NCBI RefSeq assembly: GCF_000832125.1
Contig: NZ_JPRK01000009.1
Location: forward strand, 1 to 64,000
Length of the DNA stretch: 64,000 nucleotides
Source: Flavobacterium hibernum
Lineage (GTDB): Bacteria > Bacteroidota > Bacteroidia > Flavobacteriales > Flavobacteriaceae
Direction: 5' to 3'
Shown here: positions 24,963-31,872 of the stretch, in pieces
How positions within the stretch are numbered: position 1 is the first letter of the stretch
Layout: every line of letters begins with the position of its first letter
Made by a program: the position numbers and the translations under genes
The notes under the pieces: generated by a model
Database searches by the model: none
Told to the model about the DNA's origin: nothing
What the model saw: the letters and a program-made list of their open reading frames with translations, nothing else

Positions 24963-25676
24963 TTATTTGTTTGTATTCGTTTTAATCTGTTTAAACATCC
25001 AGTCATAAATTTCAGGATTGTCATAAACTCTTGTCCAGCTGTCGTGACCTGCATCATCAAAAATGGTCAGTTGCACGTCTGGAGCATTGCACTTTTTTAA
25101 CTCTTTGTAAATGCTTATAGCATAATCTACTTTTACTACATCATCTAATAATCCGTGAAAGATTCGAGTTGGAATATTTGCAATTTTACAGGCACTTTCT
25201 AACTCAATTAGATCGACAAAACCTGAAATTGGCACTATTGCAGCGAATTTATCTGGATATGATAGCGCTAAATTCCATGCTGCCCAACCGCCAGAACTTA
25301 GACCTGTAACATATATTCTGTTGACATCTATTTTGTTCTCTTTCTGAATTTTTAAAATCAACTCGTTAATGGACTCAATATTCCAATTTTCATCTTCTTT
25401 ACATTGAGGTGCCAAAACGTAAGCGTCTAATTCATGCGTTTTTAAATATTTTAAAGGGCCGTGAATTTTTACTTTTTCAAGGTCGGTTCCCTTTTCTCCG
25501 TCACCGGAAATAAAAACTATTAATGGCTTTTTCTCTTTTAGATTGGCCGGGCGATGTAATACGTAACCCAATTCGTTTTTTACAACTACTACTGTTTTTA
25601 TTGTTCCTGTAATTTCGGTTTGTGCAAAACCTAATACTGAAAACAATACCATTATAGATGCTAGTTTCAGCTTCAT
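24963..25676 (-). CDS. Secreted alpha/beta hydrolase, probable esterase
   Basis: 237 residues with a signal peptide (SIMVLFSVLGFAQ). Catalytic triad: Ser127 in VTGLSSGGWAAW (GxSxG 125-129), Asp178 or 179 in HGLLDDVV, His211 in DDAGHDSW. The layout resembles polysaccharide-locus peptidase/esterase-like hydrolases (PHB depolymerase-like). It starts 1 base after the GH144 stop codon and precedes GH3, firmly in the operon, so it most likely removes an ester substituent such as acetyl or succinyl from the glycan. That substrate is inference; the fold and complete triad are visible. Confidence 0.85.
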   Translation of the reverse strand: MKLKLASIMVLFSVLGFAQTEITGTIKTVVVVKNELGYVLHRPANLKEKKPLIVFISGDGEKGTDLEKVKIHGPLKYLKTHELDAYVLAPQCKEDENWNIESINELILKIQKENKIDVNRIYVTGLSSGGWAAWNLALSYPDKFAAIVPISGFVDLIELESACKIANIPTRIFHGLLDDVVKVDYAISIYKELKKCNAPDVQLTIFDDAGHDSWTRVYDNPEIYDWMFKQIKTNTNK

Positions 25677-25677
25677 T

Positions 25678-27045
25678 TTAGATTCCGTATTTTCCAGATT
25701 TGAAACCCAGTTTTCCTAAACCTTGTTTTACTTCTGGAGCATTCATAAACAATTTCCATAATAAACCTGTACGATAGTTTTCGATCATAACTACTTCTGG
25801 CCCTTGATCAATCGCTAAATAGCGTTTTGCAACCCAGTTATTTGGTAAGCTTAAAGCATCATAAAAACCTGCTTCGCCCCATGTTTCTTTATTATGGTTG
25901 TCATATAAATTTCTAATTAAAGCCATTGATTCTTTTGGAGTATACACGATAGAACTAATTGCCGCTGTTGGAGAAACTACACCTTGATCGTTACTTGGCA
26001 TGTGCGCATTGTATCCTATTGATCCATCAGGATTTCTAGAATAAGAGGCTGTTAATCCCCAATAATCTGCGCTATATCCTTTTTTAGGATTTTGTACACA
26101 ATACTCATAATTGATTTTGGTCTGATTTACATTTAAATCCCAATAATTGGCGTATTTATCTGTTAATTGATTTGGATCAAGTCCTACATAAGAATAGTGT
26201 GCCCAGAATAATGGTCCACCAAATTCTTCTGCTCCGTTGTGTTTTAAAATAAGTGGAATATTGTATTTTGTTTTAGCCGAAACTATTCCGCCACTTCTCG
26301 CCCATCCTTCATGATAAACTTTTGGGTCTATTGTATGTGTTGGTGACGATGCTGCCAAAACGTATGTAATTAAACATTCATTATACCCTTCTAACGGGAA
26401 ATTCATTTGCCACGCATATGAAGGTGACCAATGCCAATACAATACATTTTTATTGTTGGTATACCATTGCCAGTCTACTCCTTTCCAAAGTGCGTCATAT
26501 TTTTGAGCTACAGCTTTTTCATTTTCAGAACCATCTTTAAGATATTCACGAACTGTAATCATTCCCGCAACCAAAAATGAAGTTTCGACTAAGTCTCCAC
26601 CATTATCCTTGGTTCCAAAAGGCTTTACTTTTCCTGTATTTCCATCGATCCAGTGCGACCATGCTCCGTGAAAACGATCTGCTTTGCCTAAAAAATCGGC
26701 GATTTTGTTTAGTCTTTCAACTCCTTCTTTTTTGGTAATATATCCTTGAGAAATTCCAGAAACTATTGCCATTAATCCAAAACCTGAACCTCCTGTTGTA
26801 ACAATGTTAGCATCATTTTCTGGGTAATTTCCATCTGGATGATAACGTTCTCTGGCTAATCCTGAATTTGGTTCAGCATAATCCCAGAAGTATTTAAAGG
26901 TTTGTTTTTGAACTGTAGCTAAAAGTTGTTCATCTGTTAATTTTACAGCAACTGCATTTTCTACTTCATTTTTTTTTGATTTATCTGCATTTGATCCGCA
27001 ACCAAAAAATGTAAAAACTAATAATAAAACTGAAATTCTAACCAT
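25678..27045 (-). CDS. GH144-type endo-beta-1,2-glucanase (PF10091 'glucoamylase family')
   Basis: 455 residues from the ATG at 27045, giving a lipoprotein signal (LLLVFTFFGC); an in-frame ATG at 27087 falls in a hairpin and is unlikely. Family signatures: QTFKYFWDYAEPNSGLARER near the mature N-terminus, TTGGSGFGLMAI, RFHGAWSHW, NGGDLVETSFLVAGM, GYNECLITYVLAASS, WAHYSYVGLDP and SYSRNPDGSIGYNAHMP. Databases label it glucoamylase, but the characterised members of this clade (GH144) are endo-beta-1,2-glucanases making sophoro-oligosaccharides. Surface or periplasmic lipoprotein next to SusD. Family secure; exact linkage inferred from known relatives. Confidence 0.88.
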   Translation of the reverse strand: MVRISVLLLVFTFFGCGSNADKSKKNEVENAVAVKLTDEQLLATVQKQTFKYFWDYAEPNSGLARERYHPDGNYPENDANIVTTGGSGFGLMAIVSGISQGYITKKEGVERLNKIADFLGKADRFHGAWSHWIDGNTGKVKPFGTKDNGGDLVETSFLVAGMITVREYLKDGSENEKAVAQKYDALWKGVDWQWYTNNKNVLYWHWSPSYAWQMNFPLEGYNECLITYVLAASSPTHTIDPKVYHEGWARSGGIVSAKTKYNIPLILKHNGAEEFGGPLFWAHYSYVGLDPNQLTDKYANYWDLNVNQTKINYEYCVQNPKKGYSADYWGLTASYSRNPDGSIGYNAHMPSNDQGVVSPTAAISSIVYTPKESMALIRNLYDNHNKETWGEAGFYDALSLPNNWVAKRYLAIDQGPEVVMIENYRTGLLWKLFMNAPEVKQGLGKLGFKSGKYGI

Positions 27046-27070
27046 TATAAAAAATTTTAAGCAATTATTA

Positions 27071-27104
27071 AAAATCACTCCTTTCATGCGAAAGGAGTGA
27101 TTTT
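27071..27104 (-). terminator. Intra-operon hairpin between susD and GH144
   Basis: Perfect 15-bp stem (27071-27085 with 27090-27104), 4-base loop, about five T on the minus strand. It may partly terminate transcription or stabilise the susCD end of the message. Confidence 0.65.
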
Positions 27105-27115
27105 AGTATTATAAA

Positions 27116-28591
27116 TTAATATCCAGGGTTTTGTTGAGACATACCGTTGGCTTGTATTATGAATGTTGCCGGAATTGGGAACAATTCATTTTTACCTTCT
27201 GTAAAGGTTCTTCCGTTAGGGAAAAATTCACTTTTATCAGCTGCAAAAGCGGCTTTGGCTTGACCTGTTCTAACTAAATCAAAGAATCTGTCAAATTCGA
27301 AAGCTAATTCTACTCTTCTTTCTTTCCAGATTGCAGTTCTTACAGCAGCCTGAGAAGTTGCAGGAGTATCTCCTAAACCAGCTCTGTGTCTGATTTCATT
27401 TAATAATGGAATAGCATTTGAAGTTTGTCCTAATTCGTTAAGAGCTTCTGCTTTCATTAATTTTACTTCTCCGTATCTTAAATATTTGATGTTTGCATCA
27501 GTTTCCCATGCATCAGTAAATGATGAAGAATAAGCTTTGAAGTTATACATTGGGTTTTCTACTGTTGCAGGAACTACTCTACCATCGTATAAAGTTGTGT
27601 TTCTGAAAATAATAGTAGCATCTTTTCTAACATCACCAGCTTCATAAGCGTTAAGTAAACTTAGTGATGGAGTATTGAATCCCCATCCCCATCCACCAGC
27701 ACCACGAGCACCTTGAACGTTAGAGTATCCTTGAATTCCTTTAGTTGGTACGGCACCATGTCCGTTAATTTCGAACATAGATTCAATATCATTTTCACCT
27801 TCTAATCTAAACATTTTAGCATAGCTTGGGTTTAATGAATATCCTGTAATCAAATTACAGTTGTCAACTACTTGTTGCCATTTCTTTTGGTACAAACTTA
27901 CTTTAGCTAATAAAGCATAAGCAGCACCTTTTGAAGCTCTCTCTTTTTCATCAGCTGAATAAGCTGATTTTAATGGTAAAACAGCAATTGCATCTGCTAA
28001 ATCTTTCTCGATAAAAGCATATACTTCAGCAACTGGTTTACGAGTAAGCAACATTTTTTTATCTTCCTCAGAAGTTGGATTTTGCAAACGATCTACAATT
28101 GGAACTCCTCCGTAACATTTTACTAAAGTAAAATACATGAAAGCTCTTAAAAATTTAGCTTCTCCCATTAATCTTTCTCTTAAAGCTGGATCAGCTTTAT
28201 CTAATTTTGGGATAATGGCTAAAGCCTGATTACATCTGTTGATACCATCGTATTGTGCAATAAAAGTACTTTCTGCAGATGGGTTTGATGAGTTATAGCT
28301 TAATGCATCTAAAACGTCTTTATCTGTACCTCCATCTCCAGGTGATGAACCTTTATCAGCATCATCAGAAGTAATACTTGCTAAACCAATCCAACCAAAT
28401 GAACTCATGTCCCAATCAAGAAACTTAGCATAAATTGAAGTTACAAATGTTTTTGCTCCATTGTCAGTATTATACAATTCAACATCTGTAGTTGGTATTG
28501 CTTGTGTTGGATTAACATCTAAAAAGTCTTCCTGACAAGCGGTAAAAAACAATGCCGACAAAGCAAACATTGATATATATATCTTTTTCAT
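27116..28591 (-). CDS. SusD/RagB family glycan-binding lipoprotein
   Basis: 491 residues with a lipoprotein signal (MFALSALFFTAC, then QEDFLDVNPT, the typical start of a SusD). TPR-like helices include AKFLRAFMYFTLVKCYGGVPI and SAYALLAKV-type segments, and the C-terminal half has WKERRVELAFEFDRFFDLVRTG and a terminal NELFPIPATFI, all hallmark SusD blocks. It sits on the outer membrane as the lid of the SusC transporter and binds oligosaccharides. It starts 4 bases after the SusC stop codon. Specificity is set by the locus, probably beta-1,2-glucan. Confidence 0.95.
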   Translation of the reverse strand: MKKIYISMFALSALFFTACQEDFLDVNPTQAIPTTDVELYNTDNGAKTFVTSIYAKFLDWDMSSFGWIGLASITSDDADKGSSPGDGGTDKDVLDALSYNSSNPSAESTFIAQYDGINRCNQALAIIPKLDKADPALRERLMGEAKFLRAFMYFTLVKCYGGVPIVDRLQNPTSEEDKKMLLTRKPVAEVYAFIEKDLADAIAVLPLKSAYSADEKERASKGAAYALLAKVSLYQKKWQQVVDNCNLITGYSLNPSYAKMFRLEGENDIESMFEINGHGAVPTKGIQGYSNVQGARGAGGWGWGFNTPSLSLLNAYEAGDVRKDATIIFRNTTLYDGRVVPATVENPMYNFKAYSSSFTDAWETDANIKYLRYGEVKLMKAEALNELGQTSNAIPLLNEIRHRAGLGDTPATSQAAVRTAIWKERRVELAFEFDRFFDLVRTGQAKAAFAADKSEFFPNGRTFTEGKNELFPIPATFIIQANGMSQQNPGY

Positions 28592-28595
28592 AATA

Positions 28596-31500
28596 TTAAA
28601 ATTTTAAATTAGCACCAACAACGAAAGATCTTAAAGTAGGATAAGCATCAAGCTCAATTCCTTGAGTTCCGTAAGGATTACCATCACCATTTAACTCAGG
28701 AGAAAATCCAGAGAATTTTTGAGTAATAAATGGGTTAATTGCATTTACATAGATTCTACAGTAGTTAATAAAACTTGTTTCGTTTAAAGGAAGTTTGTAT
28801 CCTACAGTAATGTTATTGATTCTAAAGAAATCTCCCGATTCTAAATAGTATGTAGATGCGTAAGGCACTTCATTAAATGGTTTAGGATTTGCAGCATTAG
28901 CATTACCAGGAGTCCAGAAATTGTTTGTTAAAGATGCCTCAACATTCTCACCAGAGAAACGTTGTGCTTTTTTACCGTTATAAACTTTAGCTCCACCTGT
29001 TCCATATCCGTCTACAGAGAAATCAATGTTTTTGTAGTTTAATCCTAAGGTTACACCATAATTAGTTTTTGGTAAAATTGAACCAACATACTTTTTATCT
29101 TTAGTAGCATCTAAAGCAGTTTGAACTACTTTTTCTCCAGCAGCATTGTAATACAACATTTTACCACTTGCAGCGTCTATTCCAGCATACTCGTATAAAT
29201 AAAAACTACCTAATGGTTGCCCTACAGAAGTTTTGTTAAGCATTTTAGTATCTTGACCATTTCCTAAGTTACCTCCAATTACTGGCGAAATATCAAAATC
29301 TTTTAAAGCAGATAATTTATTTGTGTTTTGAGAAAAGTTTCCACCAACCCAGTAACTTAAATTATCAGAAATTTTATCATCCCAACGTAAAGAAAGCTCG
29401 TAACCTTTGTTTGATACTTCACCAACGTGTGCAGGAGTTGCAATTGTCAATCCTGAAGACATATAAGGTTTTGTATTTAAAATTACGTTACTTGTATTTT
29501 TGTCATAATAATCAACCGATCCTTTTAATCTGCTGTTTAATAACTCGAAATCAAGACCAACAGAAGTTTGTTCTGTAGTTTCCCATGATAAACTTGGGTC
29601 AATTTGTGAGTTAATTGTTGTACCAGGATATAAAATTGAACCTCCTAAGTATCCATCTAATCCTGAAGCATATGCTTGACTGTTTAAAGGCACGTTTTGG
29701 TTACCTAATTTACCCCAGCTACCTCTTAATTTGATTAAATCAACACCTTTAATATCAGATAAGAAACTTTCTTTTGTCATAATCCATCCAAGACCTACAG
29801 ATGGGAAAGTTCCCCAACGGTAATCTTTAGCAAAATTTGAAGATCCATCACGTCTAAGAGTTCCAGTTACTAAATATCTGTCCATTAATTTGTATTGGAA
29901 ACGACCAAAATAAGATGCTAATCTGCTTTCGTTATATGTTACATCATATACACTTGTAATATCACCTACATATTCTACTCCATGTGAGTCTTTTGCATTA
30001 TATAAAGACCAGTAGTTAGAATTTGTACTAACATTTTTTCTTGCAATAGTTAACGTTTCTCTTGGTCCTTTTACAGAAGCCTCCATACCGGCAGTTAATT
30101 CAAGATCATGAATACCACCAAAAACTTTATTGTAAGTAAAATAGTTCGATAAGTTCCAGTTAAAATACTGCTCTCTACCTCTAGTCAATAAATTTACAGG
30201 ATCTGCTTTATGAGAATCTACATAATCAGCAGCTGTTGTGTTTGGATTTGCAGCCATCCAGATACCTTGTTTATCCTCATAATTGTATTGTTTCCAAGAA
30301 TAGTATTCTCCATTAAATTGAGAAGTAAACTTTAATCCTTTAATGATTTCGTAGTCTAATTTTAAACCACCTTGTAATGTTATACTTCTTTGTTGCTCAT
30401 TATAAAAATCTAATTGAGCTACCGGGTTACCAACATTATTAAATGCTGATCCAATTTGATTTGCAACACCAGCTGCATTAACACGTGGTACACCATATTG
30501 TCCGTCAGAAAAACGTACCGGAACTAAAGGAGATTGTTTGTAAGCATTTGTAAAAGCTGATAATGGCTTTGGAGCTGAATTAGCCGATGTAAAACTTAAA
30601 TTTTGAGTTAAAGTAACTTTTTTAGAAATTTTAAATTCGTTGTTGTTTCTAAAAGTTGTACGACCATAATTTAAGCCATTTAGGATAGCTTGCTCTTCGT
30701 AGTTTCCAACACTGAAAAAATATTTAATATTTTCTGAAGCTCCAGAAATAGAAATATTGTTTTGAGTGTATGAACCTGTTCTTGTAATTTCGTCAAGCCA
30801 ATTTGTATTAATTGGTTGATTTGCAGCAAATGTATTTGTACCCAAAGCTGCATTTGTATATGCTGCATATTGGTTTGAATCTGCCATTTTAACCTTTTTT
30901 AGAGGAGTTCTAAAACCGGCAAAACTTTCGATTTCTACAGATACTTTATCACCTTTACCTTTTTTAGTAGTAATAATGATAACTCCGTTAGCAGCTCTTG
31001 TACCGTAAATTGCTAAAGATGAAGCATCTTTAAGAATCTCATACGAAGTAATATCATTTGTATTGATATTATTGATATTCTCCGTTGGCATTCCGTCAAC
31101 AATATACAGAGGAGATCTTCCTCCTAATGCTGTACCTAAACCTCTAATAACAACAGAAGGTGTGCTTCCTGGTAAATCAGATGAAATCACTTGAACACCA
31201 GCCGCTTTACCCTGAATTGCCTGTGATGCGTTCAGTACTTTTGTTTTTGTAATTTCTTCAGCTTTAATAGAAGTAATTGCTGAAGTATTATCAATTTTCT
31301 TTCTTGTTCCGTATCCAATTACTACAACATCTTTTAAAACAGTATCACCTGCTTCTTTTAATGTAATTGTCATTGGTGCGGTTGTCGCTGTTACAGAAAC
31401 AGCTTCAAAACCCAACATTGAGACTTTTAAAGTCTCACCCTCTTTGGCGTTAATAGTAAAATTTCCGTCAAAATCAGCATCAGCAGAAGCTTTAGAATTT

Positions 31501-31628
31501 GCAGCAGAAATAATTGCTCCAGGAATTCCCATTCCACTACTGTCTACTATTTTTCCTTTAATTGCTTGTCCAGACATGTAAGCCGGCAATAGCAAAAGCG
31601 CTAAAAAGCTAAAAATAAAATTTTTCAT
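28596..31628 (-). CDS. SusC/RagA family TonB-linked outer membrane transporter
   Basis: 1010 residues. Signal peptide (FSFLALLLLPAYMSGQ), then a carboxypeptidase-regulatory-like domain at about 21-96 (IKGKIVDSSGMGIPGAII), a TonB-box-like VLKDVVVIGYG, the plug (QAIQGKAAGVQVISSD, RGLGTALGGRSPLYIVDG, ILKDASSLAIYGTRAANGVI) and a barrel ending in VVGANLKF. It imports oligosaccharides with TonB energy. It is the first gene of the susC-susD-GH144-esterase-GH3 operon, with a regulator gene upstream in the same direction. No N-terminal STN domain, so no anti-sigma signalling is expected. Confidence 0.96.
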   Translation of the reverse strand: MKNFIFSFLALLLLPAYMSGQAIKGKIVDSSGMGIPGAIISAANSKASADADFDGNFTINAKEGETLKVSMLGFEAVSVTATTAPMTITLKEAGDTVLKDVVVIGYGTRKKIDNTSAITSIKAEEITKTKVLNASQAIQGKAAGVQVISSDLPGSTPSVVIRGLGTALGGRSPLYIVDGMPTENINNINTNDITSYEILKDASSLAIYGTRAANGVIIITTKKGKGDKVSVEIESFAGFRTPLKKVKMADSNQYAAYTNAALGTNTFAANQPINTNWLDEITRTGSYTQNNISISGASENIKYFFSVGNYEEQAILNGLNYGRTTFRNNNEFKISKKVTLTQNLSFTSANSAPKPLSAFTNAYKQSPLVPVRFSDGQYGVPRVNAAGVANQIGSAFNNVGNPVAQLDFYNEQQRSITLQGGLKLDYEIIKGLKFTSQFNGEYYSWKQYNYEDKQGIWMAANPNTTAADYVDSHKADPVNLLTRGREQYFNWNLSNYFTYNKVFGGIHDLELTAGMEASVKGPRETLTIARKNVSTNSNYWSLYNAKDSHGVEYVGDITSVYDVTYNESRLASYFGRFQYKLMDRYLVTGTLRRDGSSNFAKDYRWGTFPSVGLGWIMTKESFLSDIKGVDLIKLRGSWGKLGNQNVPLNSQAYASGLDGYLGGSILYPGTTINSQIDPSLSWETTEQTSVGLDFELLNSRLKGSVDYYDKNTSNVILNTKPYMSSGLTIATPAHVGEVSNKGYELSLRWDDKISDNLSYWVGGNFSQNTNKLSALKDFDISPVIGGNLGNGQDTKMLNKTSVGQPLGSFYLYEYAGIDAASGKMLYYNAAGEKVVQTALDATKDKKYVGSILPKTNYGVTLGLNYKNIDFSVDGYGTGGAKVYNGKKAQRFSGENVEASLTNNFWTPGNANAANPKPFNEVPYASTYYLESGDFFRINNITVGYKLPLNETSFINYCRIYVNAINPFITQKFSGFSPELNGDGNPYGTQGIELDAYPTLRSFVVGANLKF

Positions 31629-31671
31629 ACAGTTTGTAATCGTTTAAGTTAGTAGAGCCAAATTAAACAAT

Positions 31672-31814
31672 TACAACGTTGTAGTACATCAAATAGCACT
31701 ACAACATAGCTACATCATTATGTTAAAATACTATCGCAAACTATTGGTTTACAACAACCTAAATGTTAATTTTATTTCATTAACATAACGTTATGATGTA
31801 GTAATGATGTATTA
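31672..31814 (-). promoter_or_regulatory. Candidate operator array upstream of susC
   Basis: Perfect 12-bp palindromes TACAACGTTGTA (31672-31683) and CATAACGTTATG (31784-31795). TACATCA occurs at 31685-31691 and 31711-31717; inverse copies ATGATGTA at 31793-31800 and 31804-31811 form an 11-bp tandem repeat. TACATCATTA (31711-31720) and TAATGATGTA (31802-31811) are exact inverses. No consensus -7 box for susC is found, as expected for an activated promoter. Confidence 0.6.
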
Positions 31815-31872
31815 GAATTATATAAAAAAAGAAGTGTAAAAATATAATATCTTTAAAAATCTAATACCAATC

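Noticed and set aside
24953..25060. Upstream ATG start for the GH3 gene
   Set aside because: Would overlap the esterase gene end and bury the signal peptide at residue 37.
25678..27045. Label of starch-degrading glucoamylase (GH15)
   Set aside because: The motifs are those of PF10091/GH144, not GH15; known enzymes of the group cut beta-1,2-glucan.
27046..27087. Upstream ATG start for the GH144 gene
   Set aside because: Lies in a hairpin arm and would put a non-signal segment before the lipoprotein signal.
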